DNA from: Symbiodinium natans | Lineage: Eukaryota; Sar; Dinophyceae; Suessiales; Symbiodiniaceae | Length of the DNA stretch: 64,000 nt | NCBI GenBank assembly: GCA_905221605.1 | Contig: CAJNDS010002611.1 | Coordinates: 1 to 64,000 of the forward strand | Direction of reading: 5' to 3' | Shown: one piece after another, positions 42,659 to 52,745 of the stretch | Layout of the letters: each line of letters begins with the position of its first letter | How positions within the stretch are numbered: position 1 is the first letter of the stretch | Program-made: the position numbers and the translations under genes | The notes under the pieces: generated by a model | What the model was told of the DNA's origin: nothing | The model's database searches: none | The model's input: only the letters and a program-made list of their open reading frames with translations

Positions 42659-43027
42659 TTGTTTGTTTACTCTGCAGCAAACCAAATTAACATCAGTCAG
42701 CTTTGCGCACAGATTGTGCAGAAGGCTGTTGCAGCAATCTATCGAGCCTCAATGGCTGGCGACAGCGGTTTCGATGCTGCTGCAATTGCCGCTTTGCAGC
42801 AAGCAATCTGCTGCACCAGTTTTATTGCTGCTGAAGTAATGGTTCCTAGAGCCGATGCCAGGCAGCAAACTTACGGGCAGCGGCAGCCGCAGAAGAAGCA
42901 GAGGAGGAAGACGACGAGGAGGGCAGCGAAGCCAGACACCCAGGAGCTGCGCAACAAATCTGGTGCATTTAGGCCCAGACCATGGGTTCATGTGGGTCCC
43001 CTAAAATCTCCTCTTGCATCGTGGTGA
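42659..43027 (+). CDS. Hypothetical exon downstream of the LRR gene
   Basis: A 122-codon frame following a CTGCAG acceptor near 42680. It encodes an Ala/Ile/Gln-rich helical part (ISQLCAQIVQKAVAAIYRA, then AAIAALQQAICC) and a strongly basic tail (PQKKQRRKTTRRAAK). It could be the C-terminal exon of the LRR gene or an independent short gene. No family is recognised. Confidence 0.33.
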   Translation: MFVYSAANQINISQLCAQIVQKAVAAIYRASMAGDSGFDAAAIAALQQAICCTSFIAAEVMVPRADARQQTYGQRQPQKKQRRKTTRRAAKPDTQELRNKSGAFRPRPWVHVGPLKSPLASW

Positions 43028-44370
43028 ATGTCAGCAGTGCAAGAAACGCGTCCAAGTCGACCGAGTGGGAGCTTGGGGTAGCGCCTGCAAAGCATCTTCC
43101 TATCGTTGTCGGCGTTTTTGCTCTTGTTAAAGTGGCCTGAAAGCGGACGGGTGTTCGCCCAACAGCCTTGCTTATCTTTGCTCGGGATGTCAGCATTCAC
43201 CTTGTCAAGGAGAGGCGGGCCAGTTCTTTTTTCGTTCTGTCGAGTATCGGAATGTAGGAGACTCTGTGGGTGTATGCGGCAACAAGTGCGTGCGTGCGGC
43301 CACACGCAAGGTGAGCGGTGAGAAATGCTTTAGCTGCTGGGGCTACCCTTCCTAAATGGTCAGCCCATTACATGATACGACTCCCGAATGCCGCACTTTC
43401 CGATCACATGCCGGCATTTGCTGAAATCTTGCAGTTGACGGATCTCTCTCAATGTCGCCCTACATGAATCCTGCAAAATATCTCGCATGAGCTGTCATCA
43501 TGATGGTTCATGCAGCGCACTGTTTTTCTCCATCAAACGCGAAGCACAAATTGCACCTTGCTTACGACCATGAGCTTGAAAGGAACGTACCAAGGGAAAC
43601 CTGGCCAGACAACCCAAGATTTGCTCAGTTCGGCAATATCTGGCAACCGTGAAAGAAAACGCAAATTGCAGCAGTGTTGGGTTGGTGGTGATGGCGGGTG
43701 TGACATTTCTTCGCTGGCGATGTGTCATACACAATGCTAGCTGAGGTTGGCAGCGAGGAATCCTTGGGTGAGGAGGCCAAGTCAATCCCTGAAGCGGCAA
43801 CTACAATGGCAGCTGCTGTACCAGAGCTGGCCACAGGCAGGCTAACAGTTTGCACACGCAGTGGGTGTAGTCCGTGTACTGCTCAGCGAGGTTTTGATGG
43901 CTAGTATTTATTCTCGTTTTGTTCAGTTTGTGGTTGATCCAGGAACCTATTGTTGTTGCTGTTGCTTACAGTTGCTGCGATGTGCAATGCGCTTCGTCAT
44001 ATTTCGCCATTTCTTGTGCCACTATGTTGTTTGCATGTGCTACCTGGTTTGTGCCCCAAAAAAATGCACCCAACAGCCACAGCCAGCTTCACTAGTAGGA
44101 TGCGCAAAAAGACAGCGGAACACACATCTAAAAAATGAAGCTTTATGATGCTTTCTGGGGAGGTCCGTGCCACGTGCGGTCACCAGTCATAGCTACAGCT
44201 AGCCGCTAGCATGTTGCGCGCACGGGCGATGGACCGCAGGCGTGGCCGGATTTGAAGATCTCCGGCGGCCATAATGTCGGCGCAAACCCGTAATCTTTGG
44301 CGCCGTGTCTTAGTAATCGAGTAAGCCAACCAGCCCATAATTTGTCCCTACAGTCTTACATCCCAAAAGT
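43028..44370. other. No gene recognised
   Basis: Only short competing frames on both strands; no motifs. Confidence 0.4.
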
Positions 44371-44373
44371 CTT

Positions 44374-44433
44374 TAGTCTCAAACCGCTTGCAACCTGATT
44401 GATTAGTCTCAAACCGCTTGCAACCTGATTGAT
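44374..44433 (+). repeat. Perfect 30-bp tandem duplication
   Basis: The unit TAGTCTCAAACCGCTTGCAA...GATTGAT is present twice back to back with no mismatch, so the duplication is recent. It lies in apparently non-coding DNA. Confidence 0.85.
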
Positions 44434-44936
44434 TAAAGTCCTACATACAAGTATGTACAAAATACATTTCGCACATCCTAACCCCATGAAATCTTCCCCC
44501 ACAAGTGCGAAAACCCGGTATTATCGAAGGCTTCAAAGATGCAACCGCGGGCCAAGGTTCGATGTACCCTTGAGGGCATCGAGTGAGCATCCCGGCAAGA
44601 ACAAGCGCCCAGCTCCAGGGCCTGGCTACAGACAACATCATTCACCTCTGCCAGTGAGGGCACGTGCCAGCACGACCAAGACATCTTGCACTCATGCCAC
44701 GGTCCCATTCCCGAGTTCCCTTGCAGCCCTACCTTCAGCCACGTCAGCAACCAATGGGCAACTTGAGTGGCATCCTCCTGCCTGAGGGGGTTCGCGCCCC
44801 GTCCGTTCCGGCCTGCGCCAACGCCCAGTCGGTCACGTGGACAAACTGGCACAGGCCTTGCAGTTCTGGACTGCAAGTTCGTCATGCAGACCCTGCCAAC
44901 GCGATCCGATCCAACGCGCAGCTCCTATAGGCCTCA

Positions 44937-45240
44937 TTGGACCTCAATGTGTCAAGAAAGCAGGAGTTTTGTACCGCTACACTGCCCCTACATGGTGTGT
45001 TTTGTGCTCGCCTAGTCCTGGCGACGGGTTGGTTGGAGCTCCGCATCTTGCACCACCTCCTCGCATGGCAGCCTCACAGGGCATGGCTCTACGCGGATGA
45101 TTTCCTCGCCCTACACGTTGCAAGATTATAGAAGATACTCGTAGCACTCATAGAGGCGCTGCTCTCCCCGCTCCATGCCCCTATCCGCTGGAAGAAGCCA
45201 CAATTATGTGATTCCACCATCAGTCACCTGTAGCCGCCTG
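44937..45240 (+). pseudogene. Reverse-transcriptase fragment with YADD box
   Basis: The plus strand reads AWLYADDFLALHV, then a stop, then KILVALIEALLSPLHAPI in the same frame and RWKKPQL. This is the motif C strand-turn-strand plus following helix of a retroelement RT, broken by a stop and with no further domains. Decayed RT-like sequence may extend to about 45.6 kb. It belongs to a family different from the LINE at 0.4-7.6 kb, whose motif C is FADN. Confidence 0.6.
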
Positions 45241-47045
45241 CCGTGGACGTTCCTTTCTTCACAGAAGTAGCAAAGCACGATGCAGAGCCTTGAAAGCAAT
45301 CCTTGGACTGCTGAACTGGACCACGGCCTTGAGCCCACCTTCGGCCATGCCTTGCAGCGCCTTGTACAAGGACCTGCACGCATGTGCAGTGCAGGAAAAC
45401 CGCATAGCTATAACCTGCGGAACGGGCAAGCCTTTTACACATCGTAACACCGCCCGCGCACAACGTCCAGTGGATACGCCTCAGCGACCTCGCCAGAGTC
45501 GCGAGATTCAGCTCGCTTCGTGCTACTGCGGCGCATGGCAGAGGGCGACTCAGTATAGGCATAGGCATAGGTGGGTGGTAACGCGCAGCAAAGTCTTCGC
45601 ATGCTTCAGCAGCAAAGGAACATCGACTCCACCGCACTGTCTGGCTGCAGCTGACTCTGACCGTGCGGCTTCAATGCAGTGGAACAGATCTCTTCACCAC
45701 TCCGAAACGTAACCCTCTGCTCTTTTGCTAGGTGGCCAGGTGGATGCACGCAATGGCCTCGCGCAGGGCTGCTCTGAGACTATCTAAAAAGGGATCAGCT
45801 AGGTCACGCTGCCGGGCCTCGCACTGAACACCTGTATGCAGAAAATGTACAACTTGACAAAAGCATTGCTAGGGCGAGGGGCGTTGCTTGCAAAAACAAA
45901 AGATTTTCTTGACAACGGCCAGACCTATTTCGAGCTCCATTCGTTACCTGTGTACTCACAGACAGCGCTCTTCGCCTCGCTGTAATACCATTTGTCCCGA
46001 TACACGCCGGGGTCGTGTTATTTAATAAGGCTGCGCTCTGTTTTCGTCGCTGTCTATTTGCCGACTTGACCTGACAGGAGGTGGATTGCTGGAGACGAAG
46101 CTTGTCATTGACCGCTTCGCACAGAACCGCACGGACCCGTACGAGTTCAAGGACCGTGTTTTGACTCCTTATCTTCAACTTATGTTCGTTCATCTCGACG
46201 TCCTGTAGAATGTGTACCCGATTTCTCCCGAGTCCTCGGAATCAACATGAGCACGGCACCTCTTAATCCAGGATGTGGCTGAAACCTTATGACTGCCAAA
46301 GATGTTGCCAGTGGCGTGTGGCTTGCGCCTGTGCCCTCTTGCTATAACTGCTTTGTCAGAGGACATCATCCACATGTGGCGGCAAAAAGGGACTGCGCCC
46401 AAGATCCGTGGCGGTTTCTTGCAAGAATGTTGCTTTCGTTCATCAGTGTTGAGACCTGTTCTGAGGGCTAAGAAAGGTCGCAAGAAGAAGCCATGGCCTC
46501 AGTGTCGAACATGGAAGAGCCGAGTTCTTGTTGTGTAACATGAGCCGCTGGCATGAATGAGGAAGGGAGCCAAGAAAGGGAAGAAATAGCTGAACTTACC
46601 ATGACACGGTGCACACACGCTACCCGGTCAGCAAACAAGGAAGCATCCGTCTTGAAGGGAATGTTGCTTTGCATATAAGACAACGTTGTACTCATGGAAC
46701 TAAGTTGATCTCAAAGCTGACTTGTCTATGATGCGACAACAAACAACAATTACTCAAGCAACCGCCTTCCGCGAAGCGGAAGAAGTTGTCGAATGTGACA
46801 TTCAGCCGTTCAAAGCAATATGCTTTGAATATAAAAGCAGACTGGCTTGGCTTGTTGGAACCTGTTGGCCTATGACTGCGGCTTTCATTGGAGCTCACTC
46901 GTGTGGTATTGCATGTTGCAGCTTCTTTCCTGCGCTGTGCCTGCCGGCCAGAAGTCTTTCAGTTTCAAAGTATTCAAAGCAAGTTGGTAGAGAGCTTTAG
47001 CACATCACAGAAAGGTTTACGTGTTCTTGCGGCCTGTGGATGCCA
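45241..47045. other. No gene recognised; upstream region of the J-domain gene
   Basis: It holds unassigned frames, including minus-strand 45804-46193 (129 codons). Regulatory elements for the J-domain gene are expected in the right part, but dinoflagellate promoters have no motif I can call by eye. Confidence 0.35.
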
Positions 47046-48496
47046 ATGTCGCATCCGCCTCGAGATTACTACAAGGCTTCCCACCTCAGTTCACAGCCTT
47101 TGGGGCTCTTGGGCTGTCTGGGATTTGGCATGAGTCTGATGCCACCTTGTTCTGGGACTTGGATCGTACGTACAACCCGAAGCCCTGTCACGCGGTTGAG
47201 TATGTCTGCATAAATCGGCAGGTGCTTGGGGTCGAGAAAAATGCTTCGGATGTGGACATCAAGAAGGTCGGCTACTGGATTGGGCAGTCTGGCAACTCTT
47301 GATTGCCTTCGTCAGGCTTATCGTAAGCTGGCAATCCAGCACCACCCAGACAAAAACCCTGGCAACAAGCAGGCAACATGCATTGTGCGCCAGAGACTGC
47401 TTTGTGACTTTGCAACGCATGACAGCATCATATTTGCACCGTGACCTGACTTCGTTTTCGACGACAGGCCGAAGAAAAGTTCAAGGAGCTGGCAGAGGCC
47501 TACTCAACGCTGAGCAACGACGAGAAGCGACGGTGCTATGACCTTGAGGCCTGGGCCTTAGAGCATTGCGAGACTCGGAGACAGACGGGATAAACATGTG
47601 GGCTTAGAGCCACTTATAGCTGCGACAGCACATATTTTGCGCACTTCCGGGAGAGCTGAGCTTAGCAGCTGGGCTTGTTCTTCTCAGGTTCAACGGAGGC
47701 AGCGTAGCATGGAGAGTGACGCTGCCTTTCAATGGTGTTCCTGGCCAGTGTTGCTCCACAACTTTACATGTGGCAGCTGTTGTGACTTGTTCTGCAGCTG
47801 TGTGTTGTTGCGCCTTCAGTTGGGCGCAGCTGTTCTGACGCATCTCACAAGAGCACGCAGGTGGGGAAAGAAACCGGGCGAGAGCCCAGGAAATCCCTTC
47901 GCCAAACCAACCTGGCAAGCTCACGCTGCCTCGGCATTCGCCCAAGCTCTTTGTGGAAGGGTCGCCTGCTTTGCCTCGTGTTGCATTGCTTGCCCTCAGG
48001 ACACTGGGATGTTCAGTGGGAGGCATGGCCAAGACTGCCAAGGCCTTGCCGTGCAGGCCTCCTTCTTGTGTCTTTGCTCTGAATGCCAAAGGGCGAGATG
48101 CCGGACCATTGCATCGGAGCTTCACACTGCGCGAGGCAGAGCAAGAGCCAAATTCATAGCAGCATGCGGTGCATCTGCACGTCTTCTCGTCAGGCTGCCA
48201 ACCTTTTCCAGAGCCTGTTTGGTGGTGCAGATCCTTTTGAGGATTTCCTTGATGCTCCAGCCAGACCAGGAAGGAGTTGGTGCGCGATGCTTTGTTGGAC
48301 AGCTTGGTGTCTTGCTGATTGTTGCCGTGCACCATGCATGCGCCGCAGGCCAACATTCCACGCTCGTGTCGTCGGCTGGCAAGAAGTGTGCCCTGCCTGT
48401 CGGGCTTGACAGGGCCACCTTGGATTGTGGCTTGACATTTTCAGGTCATGGGATGTGAAGATAACTCGCATCAAGCGGCCGGATGGTACGGAGCGG
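47046..48496 (+). CDS. J-domain (DnaJ/Hsp40) co-chaperone gene in micro-exons
   Basis: Exons 47046-47075 ([10 protein letters not shown]), 47222-47266 ([15 protein letters not shown]), 47316-47372 ([19 protein letters not shown]) and 47468-47548 ([20 protein letters not shown]...) join in phase 0 to give a complete 71-residue J domain with the HPD motif that stimulates Hsp70 ATPase. Donors are GC (47076, 47373, 47549) and GT (47267); introns are 146, 49, 95 and ~139 bp. Probable later exons are 47688-47734, 48194-~48265 ([17 protein letters not shown]) and 48445-48496 ([14 protein letters not shown]). This is the Gly/Phe-Asp-Pro-Phe and RRPDG layout of DNAJB6-like class B proteins. The joins after 47548 are not fully solved and the stop was not fixed. 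Location is probably cytosolic or nuclear, since no signal peptide precedes the J domain. Confidence 0.85.
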
Positions 48497-49490
48497 GCCC
48501 TGATTTCCCGAGCTCTGGATTGTACACACCTCGGGCAGACCTTGACTTCGGGGGCTTGTAAGCTCCGGCTCCAACCACATTGCAATGGTGGCTTGCGCAC
48601 AGTATTCGGCATATCAGGGCTATTCGCAGTTCGAACTGGCAAAGTGCGCCAAAGTGGTCAGTCGCAAGGCGTGTTTTCAAACGTTCCGGATGGACTCCCT
48701 TTCTGATCTTTCTAAGGTCGTCATTGAGCGCATGGACTCGTCAGGCAGAGCCACTCAGACAGTGGAAGGAGGACTCACGTGCACAGAATTGCACAGACGT
48801 GCACATGAGTGACCGCAGCTGACAACATTCTAGTTCACACCTCCAGCCACTCTTGCCGTGCCAGGACGCACCGATAGTCGCAATGGAGCCTACGCAGCAC
48901 CTTCTCGCGATGCATCGCAGCGTTGCAGGTGCTCGGTGCTTGATGGTTTCACTGAAGGGACCTTTCATCGGGAACATCTTCAGAGCCTGGAGCATCTTTG
49001 GAGCAGTAGAGCGACAGGCGAAAATGGCAAGACAAACGTGCCAGGGGGGGGCCTGGCAGCGCCGGGGAGTTCGGGCACATCCAGGCAAACGACATTCGAG
49101 ATTAAAGTTGATGATCGTATGGTGTTTAACTATGTTTGATATGTGTTCGTGGTGTTTAACATGTCTATGCTCTTGGGAGACGCAGGAGATGCCTATGCTC
49201 TCGCCTGCCGGTGCTGCTGCTGCCAGCATTGGCCTGACACGTGCTGACGAGATACACAAGATATTGACTTTGAGTCTTTTAGCTGGTTTTCACTGGAGCC
49301 GGACCAAAACTCTACAGCTCTCTTCTGGAGTAGCTTGTTCATGCTTTTCCAAGGTGTTGGCGGGAGCATCCAAAGAGGCAGTGTGGGCGAATGCCAGCGA
49401 GGAAGCGTTCGAGACAAGATCGGCTGCAGAGCCCTGAAGGAAGCTGGGCTGGGGAAGCTTCGAAGAAAGTAGCAGCTGTGGGCCGTTCTT
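48497..49490 (+). other. Possible further exons of the J-domain gene
   Basis: Coding-like plus-strand pieces lie in a row: about 48585-48780 (LSKVVIERMDSSGRATQ), about 49015-49136 (ENGKTNVPGGGLAAPG, then FEIKVDDRMVFNYV) and about 49264-49470 (FESFSWFSLEPDQNS, then DKIGCRALKEAGLGKL). The frames differ and splice joins were not resolved, so they may belong to the J gene's C-terminus, to another gene, or be chance. Confidence 0.3.
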
Positions 49491-49525
49491 ACCCTCGGAC
49501 TCTGTTTACTCTGAAGTGCACGTGT

Positions 49526-50085
49526 TCAGACTTGGTACAGTCTTGACTGAGGCGGTGCATTTGTGAACTGGAGCTCGAACTGAAGCATCCCAGCATATCG
49601 CCAGACCTGTACAGATCCTGTCATGTCATGCATCAGCAAGGTGCCCTTCATTTCTGTATAGTGCACAAAGCAGCTTGAAGCTGAATGGGACATAGTGGCA
49701 CATATATACCGTTGAAGTCCGTTGCATGTGAAACGATGTGAAGAGCGGCCGAGCGGCCTGCGCCTTGAGCTGAGCCTCGCCATCGTGTGATTCACTGAAA
49801 TTCACCGGGGTGACTTCTGTGCGATTGCTCAATTTGCTCACTGCTACACCCTTTTGACACTGTGGGCAGTGCATTTGAAAGATGGGGCGGCGAGCCTTGT
49901 AGATCGGCTCTAGCGATGTTCTTCCGGAGCCCACAAGGCCCTTTAACTTTGTAGCTTCTTGTGGACAAGACGCAAGCTTGAAGAAAGCCATGTAGCCACA
50001 GACTTGGGCAGTTCGGGGCTTCTTCGACAACCAGTTCTCCCGTCCTGGACCTCTGCGAAAACTGCGGAAGCAGCAAGGCCTCCAC
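49526..50085 (-). CDS. Hypothetical minus-strand coding region
   Basis: Overlapping minus-strand frames contain consistent protein-like pieces. The first is VVEEAPNCPSLWLHGFLQAC (50040-49980), then a frame with PIFQMHCPQCQKGVAVSKL (49890-49830), and at the 3' end EMKGTLLMHDMTGSVQVWRY. The frame shifts between pieces suggest small introns. The two CxxC-like Cys could be a metal site. No family is recognised. Confidence 0.35.
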
Positions 50086-52130
50086 TCAGGGTTTCAAGGT
50101 CGATTGAGCCCCTTGAATTTGTCAACGCTGAGCTCTCTGCAATTTCGAGTATTGTGCGCGAGTTCGCTGGGACCTGCTGATGTTTTGCTTTCGCTAGGTT
50201 TTGTCACAGCCTGATATGGTGTCGCGCAGGTATTGCGTGGGTCTGCGCCGTGTTCTCGTTACCGACCTTCCTGGTCCTGGTTGGAAATCATCCAGATGTT
50301 CAGGAGCTCTCAATGGTGTCAATGTCTTGCACCGTATGTTGATGCCAAGCGCCGCACAGCAGGAGTGGTTCATTCGGCCCCATCCTCGTACATCGCTTGG
50401 TGGTCAGGCATATTCAGGTATCGTCTGCAGCTGAGGCACTACAGACCCATCGAGTACCCTCCACAGCCAACGCCCCAGGTAATGGCAGCTACATGACTTA
50501 TTGAACTGAAGATATGGTTCCTGAACTTGGCCAAGCGGTGGGCTGTAGCAGGTCAGATCCATCTATTATCTACGACATTTATCATGGGAGGCGCGCCCCG
50601 CTGCAGAAGTGTGCAGAGCATTTCGCAGCCATGCACCAATCCGTTCAGTAACAAGATAAGCACACCAATATCTGTGTGAGCAGCTTTCGGAGTCCTATTG
50701 AAGCGTTCGGGGAGTGTATGGGGTGATATGGGTAGTTGGCGCACCCATGTCAAGGTGGGTTGGATGGGTTCGAGGGTTGGCAACTAGAATGTATTTGGCG
50801 GTCCGAAAAGAATTGCAAAAAGCAGAACGCACAGACGCCAAACAGTGTGTAGGGCACGTCAAGAGCATGCCAAGAGCACCCAGAGCACAGCCGAGTTTGG
50901 GTTGCGGCTGTTAAACGTCAGACACGTCGGAACACCTATCGCTGCTTGGTCCAAACTTTCGCGACACGGAGCGGTGCAAGCCTCAGATATAAGGAGGAGG
51001 ATTTGGAGTGCGGAATGTGCATATACCTCGGCGAGAGCGCGATTTGGCATCCGCAGCTAAGCCAACGGGACCTTTTTAAGGGACAAGTCGATACGTCCGG
51101 ACTGCCAAAAGGAAGCCGGTTGCTGAATTGGCACAAGCGCTGCACGCCAATGCACTCCCGGGTTAACTGAAGTTGTGACCTTGGAGGGTGGCCAGCAGCC
51201 ATCAGCAGCCAGCACGACCTTTTCTATGTTGGCTGGGCTGGTCAGGCTCGCAGCACACCAACCGGGTGAGCTGGATTTCGTTCTGAGGCTGGTCCGGGTG
51301 CTCGGCTGGCCTGATGGCGCCTGAGAGTGGCGCATGCTGGGACAGACGCCTAGTGGCCTACCTCTGTGCAAAGGCTGTGCTGCATAGGCGCAGACTCCAT
51401 GTAGTTGGAGGTGAGCGCACGCTCAGGCATGGTGTCGTTCGTGGTGTGGTTTTCGCTTTGGCCTGGCGAGCCGGGCTCTGGCCGGAGAAGGATGCTGGTT
51501 TTCTTTTGTCTGCTTGCCCGCTTACCTGCTTTGGGTGCTTCTCCTGCTGCTCTCGACTTTGCCTGTGCTGCGCCCCCGGCAAAAGGGAGCACAAGTTGGA
51601 ACACCACGAGTTGCAAATCGCTGAACGGACGCACGATGCCAGCCCATCCAAGAAGCCAAAATGCATGACATTGTGCCCTTGCCACGTTTGCAGCTTATGC
51701 GACACGGCGTGACGCAAGCCTCAAAAGTGCACAGGACCCAGGCACCAGCGCGATTTGGACCGCAGCACGTGCACAGGACCTCGGCGTGAGCGCGACGTGA
51801 CTCGGCACTTGCTACGAGAATGCTTTGGATGCTGTCCGATGTCCTCGCATGCCGCCTCGCATGCCGCCTCGCCCGAGACGCGAAAACACCGAGAGGGTCC
51901 TTCGCGATCTTAACGTGCCCAGCTCCTAGGCCGATGCGAGAGCATCGGGTCAGGCCAGGAGAGGCTGTGGATTTCTTTCTAGCCTTCAAACCCTCCATGT
52001 AAGAACCCGGACATTTGGCATCAGTTTGCAGCCTCACGAAATGTGAAGTTGTCAGACGCCAAAGGGTAACACCTAAGCTGGGCACCTAGGTCCTAGATTT
52101 CAAGTCAAACCCTACATCATCCAACATGTG
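50086..52130. other. No gene recognised
   Basis: It contains competing frames, for instance minus-strand 51522-52085 (187 codons, Arg/Ser-rich) and plus-strand 51314-51712. None has motifs, and they shadow each other. Confidence 0.35.
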
Positions 52131-52139
52131 CACTTCAGC

Positions 52140-52745
52140 ACTTCAGGCCTTGGACCCCAAACCCTTAACCCTCTTCAGCGCCGATTCGCCACAGAGCCAA
52201 ACCGCTAATTCTCATCCTCGGCCCTAAGCCCCTCAATCCTAGAATCCTACAAGGCTTTAGAAGCCTCCTAAGCCCTAAACCTTCGACCCGAGGCCAATCC
52301 CGAAACCCGTAAATCACACCCTGTATTGCCGAACATGTTTGGCCCCAAGCAGTACACCCAAGCCCTCCTGAGCGCTGATTCGCCACAGACCACAGCACGT
52401 AATCCCGCCCAGTTGCACACTGCTTAGAAAAGACATGTTTTTTTCTGTACAGTGTGACAAACGGGGTTTTTAGTTTGTCACATGCTTTGTGTTGAAAGTC
52501 GAAATTCGATGTTTTTGGTCTTTCACCAACTTATTGATTGACGGTGTTGCGCGTGCTTCCTGTGCTCCTCAACGCTGGGCTGTCAGGATTCTAGGTTTTC
52601 TAGGGTTTAAGGCTAGAATTCTGCACTTTTAGAGTTTAGGATTATGGAGTTTCGTTTTTGGGGTCCTAGGGTTTAGGGTTTAAGGCTCAGGACTCTACGA
52701 TTTGGGTTGTTGTTTATAGGGTCTCTGGGGTCCTATGCTAGGAAA
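52140..52745. repeat. Degenerate telomere-like DNA in two opposed blocks
   Basis: The left block (about 52140-52330) is C-rich on the plus strand with CCCTTAACCC, GGCCCTAAGCCCC and GCCCTAAACC. The right block (about 52590-52740) is G-rich with CTAGGGTTTAAGG, CCTAGGGTTTAGGGTTTAAGG and AGGGTC. Between them, and inside the left block, a GCTGATTCGCCACAGA(C/G) element is present twice (52178 and 52374). It resembles the cleaner tract at 61.2 kb. Confidence 0.6.

Noticed and set aside
46330-46400. CCHC zinc-knuckle-like CYNCFVRGHHPH...C on the plus strand
   Set aside because: Spacing after the His (nine residues to the next Cys) does not fit CX2CX4HX4C, and no gag-like context surrounds it.
47598-48458. 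286-codon plus-strand frame and a 250-codon minus-strand frame over the same DNA
   Set aside because: The J-protein signature [17 protein letters not shown] lies in a different plus frame, both long frames are Cys-rich and motif-free, and they cross proposed introns. Only the short segment at 47688-47734 is kept.
51522-52085. 187-codon minus-strand frame
   Set aside because: Arg/Ser/Cys-rich composition without motifs, overlapped by plus-strand frames; part of it covers short tandem repeats (GCATGCCGCCTC twice).
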